Part shown: in pieces, positions 41,347 to 50,279 of the stretch
How the letters are laid out: every line of letters begins with the position of its first letter
How positions within the stretch are numbered: position 1 is the first letter of the stretch
Assembly (NCBI GenBank): GCA_020832445.1
Contig: JAFIEO010000066.1
Location: forward strand, 1-64,000
DNA: 64,000 bases
Direction: 5' to 3'
Source of the DNA: Paracoccaceae bacterium
GTDB taxonomy: Bacteria > Pseudomonadota > Alphaproteobacteria > Rhodobacterales > Rhodobacteraceae
Translations under genes and position numbers: made by a program
The notes under the pieces: generated by a model
Seen by the model: the letters and a program-made list of their open reading frames with translations, nothing else
What the model was told of the DNA's origin: nothing
Database searches by the model: none

Positions 41347-42354
41347 TCAGTCGCGACCGGCCCGCACCCGTTCAAGAACTTCGGTGCCGGGCAGTCCCAT
41401 CCCATCCAGCCGTTGCGCGGTCGCGCGCGCAGGTTCGGCAAAGGCTTCGGAATATTCGGCGATCACGCTTTCATCGACCGCGTTGAACACCACGCCCATT
41501 TCCTCGCCATATGCGCGACCGGCTTCTTCCGACCCTTCGGCAAGTTCATAGGTCATCTTGGTCAGCCACAGGGTATTTTCCTCGAATATCTGTTGAATAT
41601 CCGCAGGCAATCTGGCCCAGACATTGCCATTCATGGCCCGCGACGGATACGCACCGCGGCTATGGGGCAGTTCGGAATAGTAGTTGATGACTTCGGCAAA
41701 ACTAAGCGAGCGCAGCGCCTCGTATGGTGCGATCACACCATCCAGAACACCGCGTTCCAGCCCGGGATAAGTATCTGTCATGGGCATGGTGACGCCTTCT
41801 GCACCGAAATTGGCCAGCGCACCAACATAGTCAACTGCCGACCGGATCCGCAGCCCTTGCAAATCGCCGATCTGCTCGAATGGGCGGTCCCGCAGCATCA
41901 GGTGCATGGGGGTGCCGACATTGAAGCCCAGAACCTTCACGCCATCCAGTTCTTCCTGAAACTGAGGAAAGTCGTTCCACAGCTCAAGATACACGTCCAG
42001 CACATCCAATGCATCTTCATAGCCATAGAAGAATGATGGCGACAGGCGTGACAACTCATATCCCGAACTTGCATAAATCGGCGCGATATAGGCCATATCC
42101 GCGACACCTGCGGCCAGTTCGTCAATGCCTTCGCGGCTGGTAATCAGTGACCGCCCCCAGAACGGCGTGATTTCGACCCGCCCATCAGTTTGTTCATGAA
42201 TCCTGTCAATCCATGCCTGATCTGCCTCTCCATATGGGTGGGTCGGCCCATAGGGTGATGCATAACTCAGCCGGAATTCCTGCGCTGTGGCGATGCCCAG
42301 CCCAAGAAGTGTAATCAGACCAGCGGTTAGTCCTGTTTTCGTCAAGTGTGCCAT
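41347..42354 (-). CDS. TRAP transporter substrate-binding protein, DctP-like (system A)
   Basis: A 335-residue periplasmic receptor. A signal peptide (residues 1-24, ending near ATAQ) precedes the DctP fold: LSYASPYGPTHPYGEADQAW, GISDMAYI-like region (GVADMAYIAPIY), and LRIRSAVDYVGALANFGAEGVTMP, where the arginine that binds a carboxylate is expected. It is the first TRAP gene of this cassette, lying just downstream of a CoA-transferase gene; a carboxylic acid substrate is likely. Confidence 0.92.
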   Translation of the reverse strand: MAHLTKTGLTAGLITLLGLGIATAQEFRLSYASPYGPTHPYGEADQAWIDRIHEQTDGRVEITPFWGRSLITSREGIDELAAGVADMAYIAPIYASSGYELSRLSPSFFYGYEDALDVLDVYLELWNDFPQFQEELDGVKVLGFNVGTPMHLMLRDRPFEQIGDLQGLRIRSAVDYVGALANFGAEGVTMPMTDTYPGLERGVLDGVIAPYEALRSLSFAEVINYYSELPHSRGAYPSRAMNGNVWARLPADIQQIFEENTLWLTKMTYELAEGSEEAGRAYGEEMGVVFNAVDESVIAEYSEAFAEPARATAQRLDGMGLPGTEVLERVRAGRD

Positions 42355-42380
42355 CGTTTCCTCCCGATTTGATGGTTAGC

Positions 42381-43565
42381 TTACAGATCACCCCCGAAGG
42401 CACCAGCGTCTGCCAAGGTTTTGATATCTTGTGCATTCAGGCCAGCGGCCAGCAATATGCTGTCCCTGTCCTGGCCGGGCATCGGGGCAAGGTTTCGGAA
42501 TTTTGCAGGCGTTTTGGTCAGTTTGACGGGCGTGCCAATCTGGCGCAGCATGCGCCCTGTGTCGGAACGCGCCGTCACAACCATCCCGCGCGCCAGATTA
42601 TGGCTGTCGCTCAGCGCATCCTCAACATCATGCACGGGGGCGAATTGCGTTTGTGCATCATTGAGCAGCGCAAGCCACTGCGCACGGGTGCGCGTTGAAA
42701 AGATATCCTGCAACTCTGCCCGTAGTGCGGGCCATGACGCGACATCATGTTGCAGGGATGCGAATTCGGGCTTGCCCACCGCATCGCAAAAACGCCGCCA
42801 GTAGCGTGGTTCCATATCCGTCGTGACAATGAATTTTCCGTCCTTGGTGCGCCATAACCCCATATCCGCGCGCCGCGTGCCGCGCGGCGGTATGGTTGAC
42901 GGGTCCGGATGGCGCGAAAGAACATTGACCAGCAGCGACATGGAACAATCGCTCATGGCGATATCGACATGTTGTCCCTTGCCATCCGCCTGACGTGCAA
43001 CCACAGCCGCCAGAATACCAAATGCGGCGTGGGTTCCTGTCACGATATCGGCAACCGGCACCCCCGCGAATGAAGGCGTGTCAGGGTTTTCCCCGATCCG
43101 CGACAATGCGCCCGACATGGCCAGCGCAACGGGGTCATGGCCGGGCTTGTCGCGGCAAGGTCCGGTTTGCCCGCATAGCGTTACGCTGCAATAGATCAGG
43201 CGCGGGTTGATTTGCGCCAGCGTGTCATAGTCCAGCCCCAGACTTGCCATGACACCGGGCCGGTAATCTTCGACGATGATATCGGCGTCCAGCACCAGCC
43301 GCTTGATAAGCGCTTTCGCGTCTGCATTCCCGATATCCAGCTTCAGCGATGCCTTGTTGCGTGACAGGATGTCATTCTGGCGCATCCCGGCGCGCGCGGT
43401 TTCATCCAGCTTATCCCAGCCGAAAACCTTGGCCTGTTTTTCCAACTCTCGCGGGTTTTCAACGCGTGTGACCTCTGCGCCCATGTCGGCCAAAAGCCAT
43501 GTGCAATATGGTCCGGGCAACAAGCGGGAAAAATCCAGCACTTTCAGGCCATGCAAGGCAGTCAT
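42381..43565 (-). CDS. CaiB/BaiF-family class III CoA-transferase, AMACR-like
   Basis: A 394-residue protein of the CoA-transferase family III fold. The N-terminal MTALHGLKVLDFSRLLPGPY and the active-site region GQTGPCRDKPGHDPVALA match the racemase branch (alpha-methylacyl-CoA racemase), where the GHD motif supplies the catalytic Asp. Expected to work on a CoA thioester, either by transfer or racemisation. It overlaps the next CoA-transferase gene by ATGA in the same operon, upstream of the TRAP system. Confidence 0.85.
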   Translation of the reverse strand: MTALHGLKVLDFSRLLPGPYCTWLLADMGAEVTRVENPRELEKQAKVFGWDKLDETARAGMRQNDILSRNKASLKLDIGNADAKALIKRLVLDADIIVEDYRPGVMASLGLDYDTLAQINPRLIYCSVTLCGQTGPCRDKPGHDPVALAMSGALSRIGENPDTPSFAGVPVADIVTGTHAAFGILAAVVARQADGKGQHVDIAMSDCSMSLLVNVLSRHPDPSTIPPRGTRRADMGLWRTKDGKFIVTTDMEPRYWRRFCDAVGKPEFASLQHDVASWPALRAELQDIFSTRTRAQWLALLNDAQTQFAPVHDVEDALSDSHNLARGMVVTARSDTGRMLRQIGTPVKLTKTPAKFRNLAPMPGQDRDSILLAAGLNAQDIKTLADAGAFGGDL

Positions 43566-44659
43566 TCCAATGCCCCCCAGCCAGCAAGTTCGTCCAGCGG
43601 ACGTTCAGGGGGACAGTTGCGCGCGGGTGCAGGGCCGCCGGCGCCGTGCCCGAACAAGGGTGCGGGCAGCGCTATTGTGCCGGTATCGGTGGTAATGGGC
43701 ACAAACAGACCGCGTTCTGCCAGATGGGCGCTATTGCGTACCTCATCCAGATCATGAATGACCGAAAGCCCCCAGCCCAGCGTCAGCGACCATTCCCCAA
43801 GCTGCGCTTTGGTGTGGCGCGCGAAAAACCCCTCGATAATGGTTTCCCACCGGTCGATCACGTCCTGCGGCATATCCGCAACCAGAATACCCGCCCAATC
43901 CACCTGTGACAGCTCGCCTGCGGCGTCGTGCTGTTCCAGAACCTTCACAACAGCGCGCATCATATTCGGATTGTCGATCATGGACCACGTCACATAGCCG
44001 TCCGCGCACGGCCAGACCTGCCGCACACCGGATTTGCCACGCACCAACCGGTTGCCGGTACGATTGCCTATGCGTCCGGTCCATTCATACATGATGGCTT
44101 CGCGGTAATTCGCCAATGTTGTGGCCTGAAGGGCGCTGACATCGACCCGTTGGCCGCACCCTGTGCTGTGGCGCGCATGCAGGGCCATCAAGGCGCCGGT
44201 TGCAACCTGTATCCCTGTCAACGCATAGGCCTGCTCGCCCGGGAAGCGCAAGGGCGGGCGATCAGGGTCGCCGGTGATATGCATCAGACCACTTTGCGCC
44301 ATCAACGTCAGGTCCGTCGCCGTATGCCCGCTGCGGGGGCCGCCCGCGCTATAGGGGCGGGCCACAACATGGATCAACCGATCATGACCTTTCAGCATGG
44401 CATCGGGAATAGCCGTGCCGCGCCTGCGATCCTCCAACAGAATATCGGCATCTTTCAAAAGGGGTGCCAGCGCCGAGATATCATCTGGCCAACTGACGCG
44501 ATACTTGCCGTGCCCCCAAGCGATTTCGCGCGCGGTCGTGCGTGGCGCACCCCGCGGCAGGCTGATGACTGTCGCGCCCAGTTCAGCCAGCATGCGGCCA
44601 CCCAGATCAATCAGCCCGTCAGCCAGTTCCAGAACGCGAATTCCCTGTAGCTGGCTCAT
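43562..44659 (-). CDS. Class III CoA-transferase family protein (second copy)
   Basis: A 365-residue protein of the CaiB/BaiF fold. It begins with LQGIRVLELADGLIDLGGRMLAELGATV and has an acidic residue in HTATDLTLMAQSGLM, in the position of the catalytic Asp (nucleophile) of the family. It is shorter than the typical 390-400 residues. It lies between two other CoA-transferase genes with ATGA overlaps on both sides, so it may form a heteromer with the protein encoded upstream. Confidence 0.82.
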   Translation of the reverse strand: MSQLQGIRVLELADGLIDLGGRMLAELGATVISLPRGAPRTTAREIAWGHGKYRVSWPDDISALAPLLKDADILLEDRRRGTAIPDAMLKGHDRLIHVVARPYSAGGPRSGHTATDLTLMAQSGLMHITGDPDRPPLRFPGEQAYALTGIQVATGALMALHARHSTGCGQRVDVSALQATTLANYREAIMYEWTGRIGNRTGNRLVRGKSGVRQVWPCADGYVTWSMIDNPNMMRAVVKVLEQHDAAGELSQVDWAGILVADMPQDVIDRWETIIEGFFARHTKAQLGEWSLTLGWGLSVIHDLDEVRNSAHLAERGLFVPITTDTGTIALPAPLFGHGAGGPAPARNCPPERPLDELAGWGALE

Positions 44660-45837
44660 GCAATAACCCCCAAGGATTCGAGTTCTTCCAACTGCGCGGC
44701 AGAAACGCCCAGTATGCCGGACAACACGTTTTCATTATCCGCCCCCAGACACGGCGCGGCGCTGACAACCGGCGGGGTCTGCGAAAACGTCATGGGCGGG
44801 GCGGGCATCATGCTTTCGCCCAGAACGGGATGCAGGACAGGAACAAAATGACCCGCTGCGCGCAATTCGGGGTCTTCAAATACATCGCGGCCGTTCTGAA
44901 CCGCAGCGGCAGGCACGTCAGATTGTGCAAGCGCAGACAGCAACGCCTCGCGGTCCTGCAAAACCGTAACTTCAGCGATACTGCGGTCCAGAATATCCGA
45001 CTGTGCGACCCGGTCTTGCGCAGTCGCAAGCTGCGGATCGAATGGCATGTGCAGAATTTCGCAAAGGCTGCGCCACTGCGCATCTGTTTCAGCGGCAATA
45101 GCAATCCATTCGTCGCGGCCCTTGCAGGGGTAAACCCCATGCGGCGCGATCACAGGGTCCGCATTTCCGGTTTTTGTCGAATGTGGATCAGCAAACAGAT
45201 CGGCAATAACGTGAACCATGGGTTCAATCTGCGAGATGTCCAGATGCTGGCCCTGTTTCGTGCGGGTGCGGTATTCAAGGGCGGCAAGAATGGCCACGGT
45301 TGCGAACATCGGGGCCACAACATCGCCATAGGCAAGCGGGGGCATATGCGGGGGGCGGTCGGGCCACCCTGACAGCGCGGCATGGCCGGAATGGGCTGCG
45401 GCAGAATTGCCATATCCCCGAAATCCCGCCATCGGACCAGTGCGCCCTGCGACCGAAACACTGGCCAGAATGATGTCAGGCTTGATCCGGCGCAGTTCGT
45501 CAAACCCCAGTCCGATACGCTCCATATAACCGGGGCCAAAATTTTCGACGACAACATCTGCCCATGCAACCAGTTTTCGCGCCAGATCAACGCCACGCGG
45601 GTCTGACAGGTTCAGCGTGACGCTTTTCTTCGATGTGTTGGATTGCGCAAAAAAGGCAGAGCCATCATGGTCTTTCGGCCTGCCGGCGAAGGGGGGCGAG
45701 CGACGCCCCAAATCCAGCCTGCGCGCCGATTCAATCTTGATGACCAGCGCGCCATTATCGGCCAGATCCTTGGTCGAGCGCGGACCCGCCCCGACCCAAC
45801 TGAAGTCTGCTATTTTTACGCCATCCAACGCGCGCAT
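44656..45837 (-). CDS. Class III CoA-transferase family protein lacking the usual Asp
   Basis: A 393-residue protein with a family III N terminus (RALDGVKIADFSWVGAGP) and a C-terminal domain with PMVHVIADLFADPHS. In the stretch where the catalytic Asp is expected the sequence reads GFRGYGNSAAAHSG, with no Asp, so it may be non-catalytic or use another residue. In BbsEF-type enzymes two different subunits form the active transferase; this one and the gene at 43562 could be such a pair. ATG 45837 is supported by GGGGAGGGGG upstream; longer frames are shadows. An inverted repeat lies just upstream (45871-45887). Confidence 0.78.
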   Translation of the reverse strand: MRALDGVKIADFSWVGAGPRSTKDLADNGALVIKIESARRLDLGRRSPPFAGRPKDHDGSAFFAQSNTSKKSVTLNLSDPRGVDLARKLVAWADVVVENFGPGYMERIGLGFDELRRIKPDIILASVSVAGRTGPMAGFRGYGNSAAAHSGHAALSGWPDRPPHMPPLAYGDVVAPMFATVAILAALEYRTRTKQGQHLDISQIEPMVHVIADLFADPHSTKTGNADPVIAPHGVYPCKGRDEWIAIAAETDAQWRSLCEILHMPFDPQLATAQDRVAQSDILDRSIAEVTVLQDREALLSALAQSDVPAAAVQNGRDVFEDPELRAAGHFVPVLHPVLGESMMPAPPMTFSQTPPVVSAAPCLGADNENVLSGILGVSAAQLEELESLGVIA

Positions 45838-45870
45838 ATTTCCCCCTCCCCAAATCCGCATAACCAATGG

Positions 45871-45887
45871 TTCGCTAGGCGAACTAA
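45871..45887. promoter_or_regulatory. MarR-operator-like inverted repeat upstream of the CoA-transferase operon
   Basis: GGTTCG-CTAGG-CGAACT contains a perfect GTTCG/CGAAC dyad with 5-nt spacing. It has the same geometry as the two AGTTCA-N5-TGAACT sites at 48290 and 48964. It sits in the 61-bp gap upstream of the CoA-transferase start, so it is probably a third, weaker site of the same regulator. Confidence 0.45.
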
Positions 45888-45898
45888 CGACTGTGTGT

Positions 45899-47155
45899 TC
45901 AACTGATTGCATCCAGCGCTTCGGCAACATGTGCCTGCATCTGCTCGCGGTTCCAGTCACGGCGGTCCACCATATCGGACCATATCTCGATCACCTTGAT
46001 ACCGGCGGCTTCAAGGGCACGGCGGGCAAAGCGCGACCCGTAACCCGAAAACCGGTCATGGCGCGGCACCAACATTAGCGCTGCGTCAACACGGTAGCGC
46101 CGCGCCTGTTCGACCAGCCATTCGTTCACCCAAGGCGGTTGGTGCAACTGTTCGTTCATAAGCGAGATGCGCGCCGCCAACGCGCGCAACGGATCATCCC
46201 CAATGGTCCGAATATACCCGTCAGCGGCAAACGGCAGATACATGGACCACACGAAGACAGCCCCGTGGCTGTCCTCGAATGCAGAATAGAAATCTGTATC
46301 GAACCACAGACCCGCGCCAATCCACATCATGCGGATACGTTCATTCTCGCAAACGGAATGCCCGTCGGAAATGCGGGTCGCAACCTCCTCCCTGAAGGTG
46401 CCGGCATGCTGCAAGGCCCAGTCAGACCCGCGATGCCATTGTGGAACCATGACATTCGGAATCTGTTCTGATATGCGCAAAGGCGCTTGCGGCGCTTGTG
46501 CGATCATGCGGTCTACATCTTCGAATATGGCTTCTTGCTGATTGATTGCGTGCATGTATTGCGCAAACTGGTCATGATCGAATTGCCTGCCGGTCATATC
46601 TTCCAGTTTGGCGATCAATGTGTGCATTTCCTGAACCATAAGGTCCAGCCGGTCCGAATGATAAAGGTCCTCCCACTTGTCGCGCGCAAGTTCCCACCAG
46701 CGCGGCGCCGGGTCAGGAACACCGGGTGCACTGAACAGATGCAACGGCGCGCCAGTCGCTTTGGACCAGAGGGAAAACACTTTCTGATGCTCGTCCGAAC
46801 TTTGGCGGGCGCACAGAACAGACGGCGTTGGCAGGCCCCCCCAAGGTTGACGCGACGGGTCGCCGTCCAGTTCGGCGATCAGGGGCAGGCTTGAATAGCG
46901 CGGCAAATGGGCGTGAAACCCCATTTCTGTTGCGCGGTCCAGATAATGTTCTGACAGTTGTTTCGCGGCGATGACCGCCGACCACCATTGGTTGGTTACA
47001 AGCGGCATGCCCATGGCATGGAACAGTTCATGGGGGGTATCGGCATTTACAAAAGCGAATTTCTTGCCGCCGGTAATATCCTTGCGCAGTTGGCTGACCC
47101 ATTCGCGCTGAAACAGCATGGCCGCCTTCGTGGCATCTAAGGGCCTATAGCTCAT
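45899..47155 (-). CDS. 2-Hydroxyacyl-CoA dehydratase-like subunit (HgdB/BcrC family)
   Basis: A 418-residue protein of the HgdB/BadD/BcrC family, recognised by fold-level features: an N-terminal KKFAFVNADTPHELFHAMGMP region, LVPRHDRFSGYGSRFARRALEAAGIKVIEIWSDM near the C terminus, and the family length. Family members form a [4Fe-4S]-containing dehydratase or reductase with a partner subunit. Only two cysteines are seen, fewer than the usual cluster ligands, so cluster binding may differ. It overlaps its partner gene by ATGA. No activator ATPase is in the window. Confidence 0.75.
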   Translation of the reverse strand: MSYRPLDATKAAMLFQREWVSQLRKDITGGKKFAFVNADTPHELFHAMGMPLVTNQWWSAVIAAKQLSEHYLDRATEMGFHAHLPRYSSLPLIAELDGDPSRQPWGGLPTPSVLCARQSSDEHQKVFSLWSKATGAPLHLFSAPGVPDPAPRWWELARDKWEDLYHSDRLDLMVQEMHTLIAKLEDMTGRQFDHDQFAQYMHAINQQEAIFEDVDRMIAQAPQAPLRISEQIPNVMVPQWHRGSDWALQHAGTFREEVATRISDGHSVCENERIRMMWIGAGLWFDTDFYSAFEDSHGAVFVWSMYLPFAADGYIRTIGDDPLRALAARISLMNEQLHQPPWVNEWLVEQARRYRVDAALMLVPRHDRFSGYGSRFARRALEAAGIKVIEIWSDMVDRRDWNREQMQAHVAEALDAIS

Positions 47156-48270
47156 GTCAGGCCCCGCTGCTGTAATTCGTGCGATAGCGCGGCGCTTATT
47201 GTGTTCAGCGCTGCGGTATCAAGGACGGGGTGAATGAACCCCAGATTGATAAACTGGATGGCGCGCTTGTGCAGATGGGCCGAAATCTGCGGCACATCCC
47301 ACCCGAATACGTCATCATCGGGATGAAGCTGGCAGATCACAGCATCGCATTGCGCATCTGTCAGGCGGCGCAAAACTGTGTCGGTGTGAATATCCGGCGG
47401 AACTACTCTGGCGCAAGCCGGGTCAGATGCAGCGGCACGCAAGAACGCGTCTGCTGTTGGCTGTTGCGGCAGCGGGACCGGCCACGCAGCGGTCATGGGT
47501 TGCATATCACAGACAATGGCGCCATGCGCCTCGATCGTGCGGTAAAGGGCGATTTCTGTAACCCCCGATCCGATCAAGCCAAACCGCAAGGCTGCCCGGG
47601 CCGGGCGCGGGGCAGATGGGCGCGCCGCGAATATCAGTTCGGCATGCTGGCGTCCGTCCATTCCGCCGCGCCCCGCAATGCGCCAGGTCAGCGCTGTGCT
47701 GGCAGAAATGCCGGCCCCATTCTGGCCGATATCAGCGTCAAGTGCCGCCAATGCATCTGCACGGGTGCATTCATCCTGCCATGTTGATGCCAACGCGCTT
47801 TCGGTCGGTGCGGATGTATTCAGACTTTGCCATAGTTTCGCCAATTGACGCATATTGAAGTCATGTGCATGGGGGGCATGGACCAAATTCCACAAAATCA
47901 AACGCGGCCCTGCCGGGGCCAGTCCCAGACGCCGGAATTCCAGTACGTATTGGTACGCCACCAATGCGGCCGTGTCATCGCGGCAAAAAATGATCGCGTG
48001 CAGCCCCTGATACCAACCGGTTGCAAAACGGTGCAGAAAACGGCGCACAGTGTGATCGACAAAAGGTTCGATGCATTCCGACACACCCTGCCCTGCGCAG
48101 GCGTCGTCTGTTTCTGGGGTCAGGTGCATGCAGACGGGTTGCAAGCCAGTGGCGCGCAGCAGTGGTTCGGGAAACCCTTCGCCGAATATGCCGACCATAT
48201 CCGCACACACCCCTGTCGCGCGCATGGCATATGCACTATCCAGTATTTTGGCTGCAGATTGTGGCGTCAC
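47152..48270 (-). CDS. 2-Hydroxyacyl-CoA dehydratase-like partner subunit (HgdA/B family)
   Basis: A 372-residue protein of the same superfamily as the gene at 45899. It is more Cys-rich (VCADMVGIFGEGFPEPLLRATG, DDACAGQGVSEC, IIFCRDD and others), so it may bind the cluster. It probably forms a heterodimer with the downstream protein. It starts with GTG 48270 after GGGGG. Its promoter carries the inverted repeat AGTTCA-N5-TGAACT at 48290-48306. It is divergent from a MarR gene. Confidence 0.72.
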   Translation of the reverse strand: MTPQSAAKILDSAYAMRATGVCADMVGIFGEGFPEPLLRATGLQPVCMHLTPETDDACAGQGVSECIEPFVDHTVRRFLHRFATGWYQGLHAIIFCRDDTAALVAYQYVLEFRRLGLAPAGPRLILWNLVHAPHAHDFNMRQLAKLWQSLNTSAPTESALASTWQDECTRADALAALDADIGQNGAGISASTALTWRIAGRGGMDGRQHAELIFAARPSAPRPARAALRFGLIGSGVTEIALYRTIEAHGAIVCDMQPMTAAWPVPLPQQPTADAFLRAAASDPACARVVPPDIHTDTVLRRLTDAQCDAVICQLHPDDDVFGWDVPQISAHLHKRAIQFINLGFIHPVLDTAALNTISAALSHELQQRGLT

Positions 48271-48289
48271 AGCTTACCCCCTGTTATAT

Positions 48290-48306
48290 AGTTCATAAAG
48301 TGAACT
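48290..48306. promoter_or_regulatory. MarR operator candidate, site 1
   Basis: AGTTCA-TAAAG-TGAACT is a perfect 6-bp inverted repeat with a 5-nt spacer. It lies in the divergent gap between the dehydratase operon (minus) and the MarR gene (plus). The same sequence recurs at 48964. Repression by the adjacent MarR protein is the natural reading. Confidence 0.72.
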
Positions 48307-48396
48307 GCATATGGTGCATGTGTCAATCCCTTTTTCGGCCTTTGACAGCAATGCGACCCCCAATATAGGTTGTTCACAAATTCGAAAGAGGACCCC

Positions 48397-48924
48397 ATGA
48401 CCGAACAACAGGGCGCCCGGCACCCCCGCGCGGATTCAATTAATCTGGGCCATTTACGCGAGAATTTGCCGTTCCTGTCCCGTACAATCCGGGCTTTTAT
48501 CCGCGCCGAGAATTTCGTGCATTTTGGCGATATGAACACCGAACACGGTGAGATAGCGACCCTTAGCCTGATACGCGAAAATCAGGGCATGTCTCAGAAT
48601 GAACTGGCGCAGCATGTTGTTTTGAAAAAATCTGCAGTGACAAGTCTGATCAAGAATCTGGAACGGCGTGGTCTGGTCCAGCGGCGCAAAGTATCCAGTG
48701 ACCGTCGTTATAATGCGCTGTCGCTTACGGCAGCCGGGATCGCATGGCATGACCAGTTGCTGGAACGGATGGAGGCACAGCATAAAGCCATGCTTGGACC
48801 GTTCAGCGATGCAGAATCGGCGATGCTGTTTCAGTTTCTGAATGACCTTCATGATCATCTGGCAATGCGGTCCGCTGATCGGGATACAGCAGCGCCCCTT
48901 CCCGGCCCGCAAGCAGAGGAGTGA
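48397..48924 (+). CDS. MarR-family transcriptional regulator (acyl-CoA island)
   Basis: A 175-residue protein with the MarR winged helix: recognition region SQNELAQHVVLKKSAVTSLIKNLERRGLV and wing QRRKVSSDRRYNALSLTAAG, which contains the conserved SDRR. It divides the dehydratase operon (minus) from the CoA-transferase gene (plus) and has an identical-architecture operator on both sides. It probably senses an aromatic or acyl-CoA compound. ATG 48397 follows AAAGAGGA. Confidence 0.9.
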   Translation: MTEQQGARHPRADSINLGHLRENLPFLSRTIRAFIRAENFVHFGDMNTEHGEIATLSLIRENQGMSQNELAQHVVLKKSAVTSLIKNLERRGLVQRRKVSSDRRYNALSLTAAGIAWHDQLLERMEAQHKAMLGPFSDAESAMLFQFLNDLHDHLAMRSADRDTAAPLPGPQAEE

Positions 48925-48963
48925 TCACACAATAAGCAACCAGCTTGACCTTGGGTGCCATAA

Positions 48964-48980
48964 AGTTCATAAGATGAACT
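48964..48980. promoter_or_regulatory. MarR operator candidate, site 2
   Basis: AGTTCA-TAAGA-TGAACT is a perfect 6-bp inverted repeat with a 5-nt spacer, matching the site at 48290. It lies 22 bp before the CoA-transferase start at 49002 and could block that promoter. Confidence 0.72.
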
Positions 48981-49001
48981 GTTTTTAGCTGGAGGGTCAT
49001 C

Positions 49002-50177
49002 ATGGGGCAGCCACTTGCCGGTATGCGTATTGCAGATTTTTCGCATGTCATTGCAGGTCCGCTTGCGACGCATTTCTTGCGCTTGATGGGTGCAGAAGTC
49101 ATCAAGGTTGAGCCACCGAAAGGCGATGTGCTGCGCAATTACACCCAAAGGCAGGAACTGCGCGGCATGGCAGAAGCCTTTATTGGCGTCAATGCAGGCA
49201 AGAAGTCCCTGGTGCTCGATCTGAAAACCGACTTCGGACAAGAGGCCGCACGTCGATTGATCGCCACCAGCGATGTCATGATTGAAAACTTCCGCCCCGG
49301 CGTCATAGACCGTCTTGGGCTGGGACATACGCGCGTGACGCAAGACAACCCTTCTTTGATCTATTGTTCGGTATCAGGCTATGGACAAAAAGGGCCGATG
49401 CGTGACCATCCCGCCATAGACCAGATTATTCAAAGCGTTTCAGGGCTGATGACGCTTTCGGGGGAAGACAACACGCCCCCAATGCGCATAGGCTTTCCGT
49501 TGGTTGATACCTATAGCGCGCTGATGACCGCTTTTGCTGTTCAGTCTGCCTTGCTGCAACGCGAGCGTGATCCACAAAAACAAGGCCAATACATTGATAT
49601 TGCAATGCTGGATGCGTCGCTGGTCATGATGGCGTCGGTTATCTATCCACTGCTGATTTCGGGCACGGAACCTGTCAGAACAGGGAACAGAGGCTTCTCT
49701 CGCGCCCCGACAGCAGATACATTTGCCACGCGGGATCAGCCCATAACCATAGGGGCGGTTCAGCAGAACCAGTTTGAACGATTGTGCGAAGCGCTGGGTG
49801 TGGAACATCTGATCATGGACCCACGGTTCAAAGATTCTGATATGCGGATCGCGCATGATACGGCCTTGCAAACAGAACTGTCGGCAGCTTTTGCAACCCG
49901 CAGCGCTACAGAATGCGAAGAATTGCTTGCCAAGGCCGGAGTCCCCGCAGGAGTCGTGCGAAATGTGTCCGATGCTTTGGCCTTGGACCAGCTTAACGGA
50001 CGAAACCTGACGCTGGAGGTTCCGACCCCCAACCCGCATGTCCCGTCAGCAACCATCCTGAATGCAGGATTCCTGTTCGCCCATGGCGGACCCGGACTTG
50101 ATGCACCACCGCCCCGCCTGGGCGAGCATTCTGCCGAGATTCTGACTGAACTGGGCATGGACAGTTTCGAAAAATAG
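49002..50177 (+). CDS. Class III CoA-transferase (CaiB/BaiF family)
   Basis: A 391-residue protein with MGQPLAGMRIADFSHVIAGPLATHF at the start and the nucleophilic Asp in GPMRDHPAIDQIIQSVSGLM, the family III signature. It should transfer CoA between a donor acyl-CoA and a carboxylic acid. It is transcribed away from the dehydratase operon but shares a MarR-operator-like site, so it is probably the partner acid-activating enzyme of the pathway. This is the fourth CoA-transferase family gene in 11 kb. Confidence 0.88.
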   Translation: MGQPLAGMRIADFSHVIAGPLATHFLRLMGAEVIKVEPPKGDVLRNYTQRQELRGMAEAFIGVNAGKKSLVLDLKTDFGQEAARRLIATSDVMIENFRPGVIDRLGLGHTRVTQDNPSLIYCSVSGYGQKGPMRDHPAIDQIIQSVSGLMTLSGEDNTPPMRIGFPLVDTYSALMTAFAVQSALLQRERDPQKQGQYIDIAMLDASLVMMASVIYPLLISGTEPVRTGNRGFSRAPTADTFATRDQPITIGAVQQNQFERLCEALGVEHLIMDPRFKDSDMRIAHDTALQTELSAAFATRSATECEELLAKAGVPAGVVRNVSDALALDQLNGRNLTLEVPTPNPHVPSATILNAGFLFAHGGPGLDAPPPRLGEHSAEILTELGMDSFEK

Positions 50178-50279
50178 CTTTCAGCATTCGCCGTTACAGC
50201 CGCCTATGGCAGTCGGCGATCACCCGGCTTACCCACGGGTGCGCGTAGGGCCGCCCTTATGCATGGTCTGTCCGGTCTT

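Noticed and set aside
50178-50279. Possible terminator after the CoA-transferase
   Set aside because: No stable GC stem with a T-run is seen in the 102-bp gap, so none is claimed.
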